Notes: generated from the sequence alone by a model not told the origin. DNA of 64,000 bases from Exiguobacterium artemiae 255-15 (GCF_000019905.1 NC_010556.1:2382001-2446000), one strand, 5' to 3'; shown: positions 17,715 to 25,844, counted from the stretch's first letter. Numbers and translations are program-made.

Positions 17715-19277
17715 TTATTGTCCTAAGTATGAAGCGAGTGTCGCCGATTGGCTGTTCGCTTGGTTCATCGCTTGTTCCATCGCAGCAAAGCGACGGTAGT
17801 AGGCATTCTCTTTTGTTTTTAACTTATCTTCCCACGTCACCATACTCTTATCGAGATCAGCTAACGATTTACCGAGACGATACGTCGTCGCGACCGCACC
17901 ATCGAGCCCGGCGACCTTCGAGATTTTATCGCGCATCGTTGTCGCGAAGCCTTGGATTTGCCGGACAAATCCGTCAAGTCCGCCTGGATTTGGTGTAATT
18001 GAACCATCAGGGTTCTTCACAGGTTCGGGAGCATCTGCTGTAAACAGTTTGTAGACACCCTCCGGCTGTTCTTCGAGCATTTTCTTTAGTTTCGCTTCAT
18101 CGATTTTGAGCTTACCGCCATCCCGGAAGTCACTTGTTGAGGTAATCCCGATTTGCGACATATAATTTAATCCCACTGATTTTGAGTCGACCGTATAGGA
18201 ATAGCCTGTATCAATTTTCGAAGAAATCGCACTACGAAACGCGTCCATTCCTTCGCGAAGGAAACTGTCATTTTTCAGGGCACCACTCATCGCCTTTTCT
18301 TCCCACTTCTTGACTTCATCTTCACTTAACTCTTTGCGCTGCGTATCCGTCAATGGTTGGAAATCACGGTATTTTTCTTCGCGGACTTTTTTATTCATCT
18401 TATCAATCAAGTCGTTATACTTATCAACAAACTTCTTAATGGAATCAAAGTTTGCTTGCGTGTCGAGTTTCGTATTAATCGTTGTGGCTGTTGTAGACGT
18501 ACCGTTTAACGTAATCGTCAGACCGTTTTGCGTGAATGTATTAGTCCGCTGCTCAAGCTCTTGTCCACCAATCGTATACTTGGCATTTTTGCCGTCTTGC
18601 CCCACACCGTCAATTTGAGAATTTACTTTTTCTGTCCCTAAATTCGCATCGATCACTGTGATATCGGCTCCATTAGGATTCAGCTTCCCAGTATTTGTTT
18701 TGGTTAAGACTAACTTTCCCGTAATATCATTGTAAACGGCATTCATACCAAGACTCGTCTTACCATTAATGGCTGATGTCAAATCAGACAATTTTTGGGT
18801 TGCATCCAACGAAATCGTTTCACTGATTGCTTTTCCGTCAGCAGCAAAGCTGTTGATTTGAATGTTAACTTTCCCATTTGTCACGTTAAACATCCCACTC
18901 GCAGCAAGCGTAGTATCGGATGAACTCCCCTTAGTTGTCGTCATCGTTACAGAGGCCGCTGACGCTAACTGACCTATCTCATCAATCGTCACACTACCAG
19001 CTGTTGCCCCCGGACTTGCAGTCACGACAACTTTTGATGCGTCCGAACTAGTTGCCGTCTTCGCGATATAGTTTTTCGATAACAACATATCACTTGCTGC
19101 TGTCCGTAAATCGAGCAAACCACGGTTCATTTCGCGGTAAGCATCACGTTGCCACGTCAACGTTTGTTTCTTTTGTGACAAGCGATCAACCGGTGCACGT
19201 TCTACTTGCATCAATTGTTTGATCATAGTTTCTGTATCAATCCCACTTGCGAGACCACTAAGACGTATTCCTGCCAT
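17715..19277 (-). CDS. fliD: Flagellar cap protein FliD (HAP2)
   Basis: 520 residues. N-terminal FliD domain (RLSGLASGIDTETMIKQLMQVERAPVDRL), variable middle, and C-terminal FliD domain ending in coiled coil (MVTWEDKLKTKENAYYRRFAAMEQAMNQANSQSA). It caps the filament and inserts flagellin subunits. AAAGGA ribosome site; operon flaG-fliD-fliS-fliT. Confidence 0.97.
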   Translation of the reverse strand: MAGIRLSGLASGIDTETMIKQLMQVERAPVDRLSQKKQTLTWQRDAYREMNRGLLDLRTAASDMLLSKNYIAKTATSSDASKVVVTASPGATAGSVTIDEIGQLASAASVTMTTTKGSSSDTTLAASGMFNVTNGKVNIQINSFAADGKAISETISLDATQKLSDLTSAINGKTSLGMNAVYNDITGKLVLTKTNTGKLNPNGADITVIDANLGTEKVNSQIDGVGQDGKNAKYTIGGQELEQRTNTFTQNGLTITLNGTSTTATTINTKLDTQANFDSIKKFVDKYNDLIDKMNKKVREEKYRDFQPLTDTQRKELSEDEVKKWEEKAMSGALKNDSFLREGMDAFRSAISSKIDTGYSYTVDSKSVGLNYMSQIGITSTSDFRDGGKLKIDEAKLKKMLEEQPEGVYKLFTADAPEPVKNPDGSITPNPGGLDGFVRQIQGFATTMRDKISKVAGLDGAVATTYRLGKSLADLDKSMVTWEDKLKTKENAYYRRFAAMEQAMNQANSQSATLASYLGQ

Positions 19278-19294
19278 CCAATCAGTCCTTTCTG

Positions 19295-19651
19295 TTAAAT
19301 CCGTTTATCGATCAATTGATTAAATTCCATAAAAGCTGCGAAAAAATCAAGTTCCTTTTTGCTCGGAATTTCTTGAACGACGTTATTATTCGTATCGACG
19401 ACTTGAATATAAAATTCATTAAGTTTTTCATGTTTAACGAACTTTAAACCCGTTCGCTGCGCTTCAAGTTGGACATTTGCCTTCTCAATGGCCGTTTCGA
19501 ACTTCGTAATATGTTGCGGTGTCGGTAAGATGACGATGCCGTCCTGTGCCAACTCTTCTTGATTTGCTTCAACGAAGACATTCCGTGTCGCTTCGTAAGG
19601 TAACACATTTTCAGGCAGGTGAAGCCGGATTTCCGTATTGATGGAATTCAT
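19295..19651 (-). CDS. flaG: FlaG family protein
   Basis: 118 residues; the C-terminal half has the FlaG pattern (LKFVKHEKLNEFYIQVVDTNNNVVQEIPSKKELDFFAAF). FlaG influences filament length in several bacteria. ATG at 19651 used: AAGGAG is 9 bases before it, whereas the in-frame TTG at 19657 is only 3 bases away. A sigma-D-like promoter lies 33-57 bases upstream, so this operon can be transcribed separately from hag. Confidence 0.92.
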   Translation of the reverse strand: MNSINTEIRLHLPENVLPYEATRNVFVEANQEELAQDGIVILPTPQHITKFETAIEKANVQLEAQRTGLKFVKHEKLNEFYIQVVDTNNNVVQEIPSKKELDFFAAFMEFNQLIDKRI

Positions 19652-19683
19652 GGACAAACACTCCTTTTTCTTCTCTATGTAGT

Positions 19684-19708
19684 ATATCGGTTTGGACCAT
19701 TCTTTTTA
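19684..19708 (-). promoter_or_regulatory. Sigma-D-like promoter of flaG-fliD-fliS-fliT
   Basis: Minus strand TAAA (19705-19708), 13-base spacer, ACCGATAT (19684-19691), seven of eight matching GCCGATAT. Confidence 0.6.
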
Positions 19709-19779
19709 TTAGTTTTATTTTAAAGTTCTCAAAATCGGGAATAAAGGAACGTATGTTCTTTTATGAAAGGAGCTTTACT

Positions 19780-20610
19780 ATGCTGATCGATACATTATCA
19801 AAAGCTCAACAAGCTATCTTACTGGCAAGTGTTTTAGCAGATGGTGAAATTACAAAATGTTATCCAAAATCTCGGCGAAAAAATAATAGTTATCGAGAGC
19901 ACTTTGGTGAGCCACAGCGGTTTTATCGGGAATGGAAACAATGTCAATTTCCCGACCTCCTATATATTCGTCAAAATAATCTCGTCTCCAAATCACTCCC
20001 TCTAATGACCGAACTGTATCCCTATTTTTATCCACATCATAAAAAGGTAATTCCATTTGAACTGCTCTCGCGTTGTACACATCCGTTATTTTTATTGACA
20101 CTCTATTTAGATGACGGTTCACTTATGATTTCTAAACGCACGAACCACGCCAATCAGTTGTATGTGACACCTTCCATCGCACTTTATCTACAGTCGTTTT
20201 CAAAAGAAGAGCTGATTCCTTTTTGTAATTGGTTGAATCAGACATTCCATCTCAATTTTCGTTTATCAAAAACTTCCAACGGTTGCGGTTATTTCTTGAA
20301 AACGACTCGTGTCACAGATACGATCACATTTTTGAAGCAAGTTGCACCATATACAGTGGACTTACCAAAGTTTTCTTATAAGTTAGATTGGGAAGCTCGT
20401 CTCAACAAACTTCAGCATGAACATCCAGAGTATCAAGTACTTCCATCAAATCCTTCAAGACCATATACATCAGAAGAGTGCACTACTATTTTAGAACTCA
20501 AAACAAGTGGATGGACGACGCAAGCCATTGCTGAAAAACTCAACCGGACACACTGGTCCGTCACTTATAAGTTTGGACAACTAAAAAAAGGCCATGGAAC
20601 AAGTCCATGA
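19780..20610 (+). CDS. LAGLIDADG homing endonuclease with C-terminal Myb/SANT-like domain
   Basis: 276 residues. Two LAGLIDADG motifs are visible: LLASVLADG (residues 14-22) and LLTLYLDDG (about 105-113), each with the catalytic Asp near the end, so it is the two-motif single-chain type that cuts a long asymmetric site. Residues about 226-270 (YTSEECTTILELKTSGWTTQAIAEKLNRT) look like a Myb/SANT or helix-turn-helix DNA-binding unit. Start at 19780: AAAGGAG is 7 bases before it. The gene is clearly richer in A+T than its neighbours and runs against hag and flaG, between them, as a late arrival. It lies 75 bases past the end of the group I intron-like RNA rather than in it. Its last codons contain the hag terminator. 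Confidence 0.88.
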   Translation: MLIDTLSKAQQAILLASVLADGEITKCYPKSRRKNNSYREHFGEPQRFYREWKQCQFPDLLYIRQNNLVSKSLPLMTELYPYFYPHHKKVIPFELLSRCTHPLFLLTLYLDDGSLMISKRTNHANQLYVTPSIALYLQSFSKEELIPFCNWLNQTFHLNFRLSKTSNGCGYFLKTTRVTDTITFLKQVAPYTVDLPKFSYKLDWEARLNKLQHEHPEYQVLPSNPSRPYTSEECTTILELKTSGWTTQAIAEKLNRTHWSVTYKFGQLKKGHGTSP

Positions 20611-20616
20611 CCTTTA
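20583..20616 (-). terminator. Terminator of the hag/intron transcript, inside the endonuclease 3' end
   Basis: Minus strand AAAGGTCATGGAC/CCATGGCCTTTTTTT hairpin with T-run. It overlaps the last nine codons of the antisense endonuclease gene. Confidence 0.8.
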
Positions 20617-20640
20617 AGTAAGCTATACGACCAATTACGA

Positions 20641-20685
20641 TTAACGGAGTAATTGGAGAACGCCTTGCGGCTGTTGGTTCGCTTG
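20641..20685 (-). other. Second copy of the flagellin C-terminal codons (candidate 3' exon)
   Basis: Fifteen codons on the hag strand encode QANQQPQGVLQLLR and a stop. They align without gaps to the last fifteen codons of hag (QSNQTPQGVLQLLR, 21011-21055) with 33 of 45 bases identical; only two residues differ and the other base changes are silent. The codon before it in this frame is TAG, so it cannot be translated without splicing. The G of that TAG (20686) is the natural terminal G of the intron. Confidence 0.8.
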
Positions 20686-21010
20686 CTACGCGCATTAACT
20701 TTCGCTAATGATAAGACTATATCTTCATCCTAGGTATACTAGGAGCTGGGCGCTTCCCCCGCCGTTTACGGAGTACGGATTTCATAACCATCAGAAGTCT
20801 CCATTAGGTCGTCTATCCTAGTCGTTGAACCTTCACCAAGGTTTCCCTACAGGTGCTTGGCTGCTGATTGTCCAATCCTTGACGTTTTTCAGAACGGTCA
20901 CGCTCACCGTTTCCAGCCACGTTGTCGTACATCAAGGCTCTAAGGAGTTCCAGCAATTCACCCAGTCATGCTCTGATCAGTTACTCGATCAGACGCCCGG
21001 TGAAATCAAA
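20686..21010 (-). ncRNA. Group I self-splicing intron core at the 3' end of hag
   Basis: On the minus strand the conserved group I elements occur in order: a P2-like hairpin (TCTGATC/GATCAGA, 20993 downward), P (AATTGCTGGAA, 20958-20948), Q (AATCAGCAGCC, 20869-20859; P4 pairs TGCTG with CAGCA), R (GTTCAACGACTA, 20830-20819), S (AAGATATAGTC, 20725-20715; P7 pairs GACTA with TAGTC) and a P9 hairpin with GAAA loop (20710-20693), then G at 20686. P5 (CCTTGA/TCAAGG) and P6a also form. The 5' boundary is uncertain: it may lie inside the hag coding end (up to 21055). No convincing P1 helix with a U-G pair was found for the expected junction after codon GCT at 21056. The intron may splice, or be a relic that lost P1. 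Confidence 0.85.
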
Positions 21011-21838
21011 TTACCGAAGGAGTTGAAGTACGCCTTGGGGTGTTTGATTCGATTGAGCCAACATTGCTTGTGCAGCTTGTCCAAGAATCGAGTTCTTTGT
21101 TTGGTTCATCATTTCTTTCGCCATGTCAACGTCACGGATACGTGATTCTGCAGCCGTTAAGTTTTCAGAAGATGTTTTAAGGTTATTGATTGTATGCTCG
21201 AGTCGGTTTTGGTTTGCACCAAGGTATGAACGAGCAGTACTTACTTTCCCAATAGCTGTATCAATTTTAGCAGTCGAAGCACCACCTGCTGAAACATCTA
21301 ACGTAGTTGCACCTAGTAAAGTCGTTGTATCTGCCTTAGTACTAGAAAGTTTGAGAGTAAGTTTCTCATAAGCTGCGCTTGCAACATCATTAGCACCAAT
21401 CTGTAAATCAACATCTACTGCTGCAGAAGAAATTAAATCTTTACCGTTAAATTTTGTAGAAGAAGCAATACGATCGATTTCTGTAACAAGCTCATCACCT
21501 TCAGCTTTAATTGCAGCTAAATCTTCAGTGTTGTTAGTACCATTCGATGCTTGTACAGAAAGTTCTCGCATTCGCTGAAGAATATCGTGTGTTTCGTTTA
21601 ATGCACCCTCAGCCGTTTGAATCATTGAAATACCATCTTGTGCGTTACGTGACGCTTGATCAAGTCCACGAACTTGTCCACGCATTTTTTCAGAGATTGC
21701 AAGACCAGCTGCATCATCGCCCGCTTTGTTGATACGAAGACCTGAAGCGAGTTTCTCCATTGATTTACCTTGAGCAGCAGTTGCCGCCGAAAGTTTGTTG
21801 TGTGTGTTAAGTGCTGTAATGTTGTGATTGATAATCAT
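21011..21838 (-). CDS. hag: Main flagellin (Hag)
   Basis: Filament protein, 275 residues, with standard ends: MIINHNITALNTHNKLSAATAAQ and GLRINKAGDDAAGLAISEKMRGQ, a short variable middle (about 140-190), and ESRIRDVDMAKEMMNQTKNSILGQAAQAMLAQSNQTPQGVLQLLR. The codons for the last 14 residues are duplicated beyond a group I intron core about 325 bases downstream. If the intron splices after codon GCT (21056), the product would end QANQQPQGVLQLLR instead of QSNQTPQGVLQLLR. TGGAGGG ribosome site, a CsrA-type hairpin in the leader, and a sigma-D promoter about 125 bases upstream. Confidence 0.97.
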   Translation of the reverse strand: MIINHNITALNTHNKLSAATAAQGKSMEKLASGLRINKAGDDAAGLAISEKMRGQVRGLDQASRNAQDGISMIQTAEGALNETHDILQRMRELSVQASNGTNNTEDLAAIKAEGDELVTEIDRIASSTKFNGKDLISSAAVDVDLQIGANDVASAAYEKLTLKLSSTKADTTTLLGATTLDVSAGGASTAKIDTAIGKVSTARSYLGANQNRLEHTINNLKTSSENLTAAESRIRDVDMAKEMMNQTKNSILGQAAQAMLAQSNQTPQGVLQLLR

Positions 21839-21878
21839 TTTAATTTTCCCTCCATAGGAATGAATTTTTTGTCTCTTT

Positions 21879-21892
21879 GAAGATCCGTCTTC
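21879..21892 (-). promoter_or_regulatory. Candidate CsrA-binding hairpin in the hag leader
   Basis: The leader forms GAAGA-CGGA-TCTTC, presenting GGA in a tight loop, the usual CsrA site. A second GGA lies in the ribosome site (ATGGAGGG). Two such sites let CsrA block translation of hag in B. subtilis, relieved by FliW; csrA and fliW are both in this window. Confidence 0.6.
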
Positions 21893-21962
21893 GCCGAGAT
21901 GTGCCCCCTGGCCGGCCCAAGAGTAGCACGGTGGTTGTAGTCGATGACTGCTTCCACTCTAT

Positions 21963-21988
21963 ATATCGTCGCCGTCCCGAAATGTTTA
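21963..21988 (-). promoter_or_regulatory. Sigma-D-like promoter of hag
   Basis: Minus strand TAAA (21985-21988), 14-base spacer, GACGATAT (21963-21970), seven of eight matching GCCGATAT. The leader to the ATG is about 120 bases. Confidence 0.7.
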
Positions 21989-22024
21989 ACAGTTTCTCTC
22001 AAAAAAAATTAAAAAACTTCAAAG

Positions 22025-22057
22025 AAAAATCGCAGACGAATGTATCGTCTACGATTT
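22025..22057 (-). terminator. Terminator of the chemoreceptor gene
   Basis: Stem AAATCGTAGACGA/TCGTCTGCGATTTTT on the minus strand, just after the stop. Confidence 0.8.
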
Positions 22058-22062
22058 CACTT

Positions 22063-23346
22063 TTAAAGACGTGTCGCGCCTGTCTCTTCCTGTAATTGTT
22101 CTGCAACGGCGACGAGCTCTTCCATTGCGCCGTTGACTTCGCCGAGTGACGCTGCTTGATGACTTGAAGCTTGGAGAACTTGTTCCGCGTGTTTTGATGC
22201 TTCTTCAACCATCGCGAGAATATTCGCCGTCGTTAAACCGACCTGATCGATTTCCTTATCCGACTTAATGACAAGCTGATCAACCGACTGGACGCGTGAA
22301 TAGACACTTTCCGTTGACTGATGAATCTCTTCAAACGATGATCCCGCTTGTTCAACGAGGCCAACACCGGTTGCGACTTCTTTTTGGACGTCCGTCATTG
22401 CATTGGCTGTATCGTTGACGAGACGTTTGACACCGGAAATCAAATCGGTAATTTCTTTCGCCGACGTCGCTGTCTGTTCCGCCAGTTTTTTAACTTCCGC
22501 GGCAACAACGGCAAATCCGCGTCCAGCGTCACCGGCACGAGCTGCTTCAATCGAGGCATTGAGACTGAGTAAGTTCGTCTGGGCCGAGATGTCACTGATG
22601 ACATCGGTAATCCGCGAAATTTCACCGGTCATGCCTGTCAGACGACTGTTGAGTGTTGCTGATTGTTCCATCTTACTTGAAATCATATGCATCGCTTCAA
22701 CAGAATCTGTCGCGAGCGTTTTACCGTTCTCGGCTTCCGTCTGCATGACCGTCGCCGATTTTAACGCTTCATTCATTTCTTTGGCGACTTCATCCATCGT
22801 CCGTTTGACGGCACCGAGCGCATCCATCGACAAGTAGGCTTGATCGACGTTTTCGTTCATCTTCGTCGAGAGCTCTGCCATCGCAGAGCGGATGCTTTCG
22901 CCTGATGCATTACCTTCTTGGACAGCAGCCGCGATTTCCTGCGCTGACGCCGTCAATTTATCACTTGAATTGCCCATCTGTGTGGCTTGTTTGCGGATAT
23001 GTAAGACCATGACTTCGAGTTCATGCATTAACTGATCGACTTCGTCGCCGCGTTTTGCTTCTTCGAAATCGACGTTGAAATTACCGTTTGCGACTTCGCG
23101 CGCTGTTTCCGTCGCCTTTTCAATCGCTTTGATTGGTTGACGGAGAATCAATTGAATCAATGCTGAACCAATGATGGATAAAACTAACCCAATCCCAGCG
23201 CCGAACCAAATCGATGTTCCGTCCGCCACGTTTAGTCCCCGGTGTAAGAACAATGTCAACTGTGCTGAAATCCCACCAGTAATGACTGAAATCGCCAAGA
23301 CCCAGACAAACAACCGCATCTTTAAATTTTTGCGTAATCTACTCAT
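22063..23346 (-). CDS. Methyl-accepting chemotaxis-type transducer with two membrane helices
   Basis: 427 residues. Two membrane helices near the start (about 9-35 and 42-68) are joined by only a short loop, so there is no external ligand domain; a HAMP domain follows (about 68-120) and then the methyl-accepting signalling coiled coil with the hairpin tip containing [21 protein letters not shown]. It would pass signals to CheA/CheW. The start at 23346 has AAGGGAG 9 bases upstream; a longer reading from 23382 has none. The sigma-D-like promoter at 23388-23414 ties it to the motility regulon. It may sense internal or membrane state. Confidence 0.92.
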   Translation of the reverse strand: MSRLRKNLKMRLFVWVLAISVITGGISAQLTLFLHRGLNVADGTSIWFGAGIGLVLSIIGSALIQLILRQPIKAIEKATETAREVANGNFNVDFEEAKRGDEVDQLMHELEVMVLHIRKQATQMGNSSDKLTASAQEIAAAVQEGNASGESIRSAMAELSTKMNENVDQAYLSMDALGAVKRTMDEVAKEMNEALKSATVMQTEAENGKTLATDSVEAMHMISSKMEQSATLNSRLTGMTGEISRITDVISDISAQTNLLSLNASIEAARAGDAGRGFAVVAAEVKKLAEQTATSAKEITDLISGVKRLVNDTANAMTDVQKEVATGVGLVEQAGSSFEEIHQSTESVYSRVQSVDQLVIKSDKEIDQVGLTTANILAMVEEASKHAEQVLQASSHQAASLGEVNGAMEELVAVAEQLQEETGATRL

Positions 23347-23387
23347 CTTCGAAACTCCCTTTCCTGTTTCAAATCTCATCACCTTCT

Positions 23388-23414
23388 CTATCGGTCACTT
23401 CTGAGAACGCTTTA
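23388..23414 (-). promoter_or_regulatory. Sigma-D-like promoter of the chemoreceptor
   Basis: Minus strand TAAA (23411-23414), 15-base spacer, ACCGATAG (23388-23395), six of eight matching the sigma-D -10 box. Confidence 0.5.
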
Positions 23415-23480
23415 ATAGAATTGACCTGATTTTACAGTTCTTCCTTATGCCACTTTCATCACAAATGAAACGATATGCAT

Positions 23481-23528
23481 AAAAATACCCAATCAACACT
23501 TCCTATAGAAAGAAAGTCGATTGGGTAT
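23481..23528 (-). terminator. Terminator of the solute-binding protein gene
   Basis: Minus strand CCCAATCGACTT/AAGTGTTGATTGGG arms followed by TATTTTT. Confidence 0.8.
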
Positions 23529-23544
23529 CTGTAAGTTTAGAACG

Positions 23545-25059
23545 TTACTTGCGGTCAATCTGAACGTATTTATACGAAATATCTGTTCCGACATTGTGAC
23601 GGGCGAGATTTTTGACTTCCGTATTTTGAAGGAAGGTGTTCTTCCGTTGGTAGACCGGTGAAATCGCTTGATCGTCAAGCAACATCGTTTCCGCTTTACT
23701 TAACAGCGCCAGACGTTTATCCTGATCGAGTTCGTTTTCCGCTTGTTTCAACAGTCCATCGTACTTCTTGTTCGAGTAGTCCATCATGTTGAACGGGTTG
23801 CCGGTCATGAACAGGTTCAGGTACGTTGTCGCATCCTGATAGTCCGGAGCCCAGCTCGCGAGTGACAGGTCATAATCCCCTCGTCCTTCTCGCGCCAACC
23901 GCTCTTTTTTCGGGAGTGACAACAGTTTAACGTCGACGTTTTGTTGTTTCAGTGAACCTTGGATGTACTCACCGATTTTCTTCGAGACATCGTCATCTTC
24001 AATGATCATCGTCAGCTCGAGGTTTTGATCAGCGAGGACTTGTTTCGCTTGTGCCGTATCAAACGATGATTCGATCTGCCGTGTCTTATCATAGTTTGAA
24101 TCCAGCTCTTGTGGAACGATGTAATCCGCCGGCAGTGAACCATTGCCGAGTAACGTTTCCGTCAGTGCTTTTTTATCATAAGCCGCGTCAATCGCCTGAC
24201 GGGTCTTATGATCTTTCAGCGCATCCGTTTTTTGATTCATCCGGATGAAGAACATCCGCGAGTCGCTGAACGTGTTGTACTCTTTTTTGTTTTTGTACGT
24301 GACGACGTTTTCCGAGTTCAGTGGTGCGACATCGAGTTCGCCTGTCTCAAACAGGTTGATCGCAAGCATCGGGTCCTTGATGATTTTGACATCCACTTCG
24401 TCAATCTTGACGTTTTTCCGGTCGGCGTAGTCCGCGTTTTTTGCGAGCGTATAGCCTTGCTCCGCCTGATATTTCTTGAACGTGAACGGTCCGTTGTAGA
24501 CGTTTGTTTTTGGATCGGTTCCAAACTTCTCGCCTTGTGCTTTGACGATGTCTTCCCGGACCGGCATGTATGTGCCAAACGTCGTCATGCTGAGGAAGTA
24601 CGGTGTCGGGCGTTTCAGTTCAATCTGTAACGTCTGATCGTCAATGACTTTTGTTTCCTTGACCGGCTCGAGCAGGTACGCGAACGGTGAGTTCGTCTCG
24701 ATGACGCGCTCATACGCATACCGGAAGTTTTCTGCTGTAACCGGTTTGCCATCCGACCATTTCGCGTTCGGGTCGAGTTTAAACGTATAGACTTTTCCGT
24801 CTTCCGACACGCTGTGCGACTTCGCTGCTGCCGGGACCAGTTCATTGCTTGCATCAAACCGGTACAATCCTTCGTAAATCTGGTTAAAGATATTTGACGT
24901 GATAGCATCTGCGGGGTCGACCGACAGGAGATCATAACTTTCCATCGTGTGTAAAACTTTCTTTTCGTTTTTATTGGGTGTTGCTGTTTCCGTGTCCGTT
25001 GTCGAGCATCCTGCAAGCAGGAACGCCGTACTTACCGCCGCGATCAATGTCTTTTTCAT
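23545..25059 (-). CDS. Oligopeptide-type ABC transporter solute-binding lipoprotein (OppA/DppE family)
   Basis: 504 residues. Signal peptide with lipobox LLAGCS (Cys about residue 18), then the SBP family 5 fold (signature region around residues 75-110, FKLDPNAKWSDGKPVTAENFRYAYERV). It should catch peptides or a related ligand outside the cell for an Opp/Dpp permease. No permease or ATPase genes adjoin it, so it is an orphan binding protein that must share another transporter. It is preceded by a T-box leader whose specifier reads UGG, so expression should rise when tRNA-Trp is uncharged; it may bring in tryptophan-containing peptides. AGGAGG ribosome site. Confidence 0.93.
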   Translation of the reverse strand: MKKTLIAAVSTAFLLAGCSTTDTETATPNKNEKKVLHTMESYDLLSVDPADAITSNIFNQIYEGLYRFDASNELVPAAAKSHSVSEDGKVYTFKLDPNAKWSDGKPVTAENFRYAYERVIETNSPFAYLLEPVKETKVIDDQTLQIELKRPTPYFLSMTTFGTYMPVREDIVKAQGEKFGTDPKTNVYNGPFTFKKYQAEQGYTLAKNADYADRKNVKIDEVDVKIIKDPMLAINLFETGELDVAPLNSENVVTYKNKKEYNTFSDSRMFFIRMNQKTDALKDHKTRQAIDAAYDKKALTETLLGNGSLPADYIVPQELDSNYDKTRQIESSFDTAQAKQVLADQNLELTMIIEDDDVSKKIGEYIQGSLKQQNVDVKLLSLPKKERLAREGRGDYDLSLASWAPDYQDATTYLNLFMTGNPFNMMDYSNKKYDGLLKQAENELDQDKRLALLSKAETMLLDDQAISPVYQRKNTFLQNTEVKNLARHNVGTDISYKYVQIDRK

Positions 25060-25109
25060 GAATAATTCCTCCTAAAGATAATGTGCGTTGGATGATTCGG
25101 CGTTCCTTG

Positions 25110-25385
25110 ACGTAAAACAAAAAACGCCCTCTATGCATAGCAAAAGCTGATGCATAGAGGACGCCTGTATCCGCGCGGTGCCACCTCTAGTTGAGATTAA
25201 AAATCTCCTCTTGTCGCTGGTCCAACAACCAGCTAGCCCGGTAACGGGGGCAACCGTCCTGTCTACTGAATCGTTCAACAGGCTCTCAGCGGTCCATTCC
25301 CTGATCAGCTTACCGCGTCAGGCTCTCACCTTTCCTGACTCGCTTTGTCGGCAGTCTTGACGGTACTTACTCCGCGTCGTTGATT
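25110..25385 (-). promoter_or_regulatory. T-box riboswitch, specifier UGG (tryptophan)
   Basis: On the minus strand stem I carries the AGTA/GAA specifier loop at its base and the GGTGAGAG apical motif. The codon after GAA, flanked by pairing GCGG/CCGC, is TGG at 25296-25294. The T-box AGGTGGCACCGCG is at 25186-25174; its UGGC would pair with a tRNA ending GCCA, and bacterial tRNA-Trp has G as discriminator base, in agreement. A terminator stem (GCGTCCTCTATGCAT/ATGCATAGAGGGCGT, then T6) spans 25165-25119. Uncharged tRNA would favour the antiterminator and let the downstream lipoprotein gene be read. Confidence 0.92.
25119..25165 (-). terminator. T-box leader terminator
   Basis: Fifteen-base stem followed by six T; competes with the antiterminator that contains the T-box sequence. 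Confidence 0.9.
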
Positions 25386-25412
25386 TGTTTGATATGGCTT
25401 AACTTGTTGTTT

Positions 25413-25441
25413 ACTTTACACGGCTTGTTTTATCCTGTCAA
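25413..25441 (-). promoter_or_regulatory. Sigma-A promoter of the T-box transcript
   Basis: Minus strand TTGACA (25436-25441), exactly 17 bases, TAAAGT (25413-25418). The -35 is perfect; it lies 11 bases past the stop of the next gene. Confidence 0.8.
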
Positions 25442-25451
25442 CGAAAAAAGC

Positions 25452-25844
25452 TTAGAACGGATGATCCTCTTTGCGTTCCTGTTCTTTCCGGACCGGACGC
25501 GGACGAATCGGTTCGACGCGTTGTACATGTGTCCGCGTGAGAATCCGGCTTCCGAATGCCGCCTCCAGTAAAATCGTGATCGCTGCCGCCATATGCAACA
25601 GCATCCCGACGACCGGAATGACACCGACTGTCGACGCGACAATTCCGACGATGTTCCCTTTTGACACTCGACCCGCTCGTGCCGTCAAGACGACGACCAC
25701 GATGTGAAACGCGAGCATTAACCAAAGGGCATTGTAACCTGAGAAAATGACAATCGAACCACCTAAAAACGGAATCCCGAGCACCGCTTCCATTCCACCT
25801 GATACCCACTTCAACGTCCGTAATGAATTCTGTCGATCGTTCAT
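25452..25844 (-). CDS. Hypothetical membrane protein, 130 residues
   Basis: Not recognised as a named family. Three hydrophobic segments (about residues 18-36, 39-56 and 64-92) suggest three membrane helices, followed by a basic and Pro-rich cytoplasmic tail (VQRVEPIRPRPVRKEQERKEDH). GGAGGCG ribosome site before the ATG. It lies just upstream of the T-box promoter on the same strand but is probably a separate unit. Confidence 0.7.
   Translation of the reverse strand: MNDRQNSLRTLKWVSGGMEAVLGIPFLGGSIVIFSGYNALWLMLAFHIVVVVLTARAGRVSKGNIVGIVASTVGVIPVVGMLLHMAAAITILLEAAFGSRILTRTHVQRVEPIRPRPVRKEQERKEDHPF

Noticed and set aside
20641-20685. The second flagellin end as a leftover of an unrelated flagellin pseudogene
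   Set aside because: It is only 15 codons and begins exactly after the intron's terminal G; silent changes dominate. A relic after recombination is still possible and is stated in the finding.
21011-21056. A precise 5' splice site for the group I intron
   Set aside because: No P1 helix with the required U-G pair could be formed convincingly for GCT/CAA or nearby junctions, so the boundary is left open.
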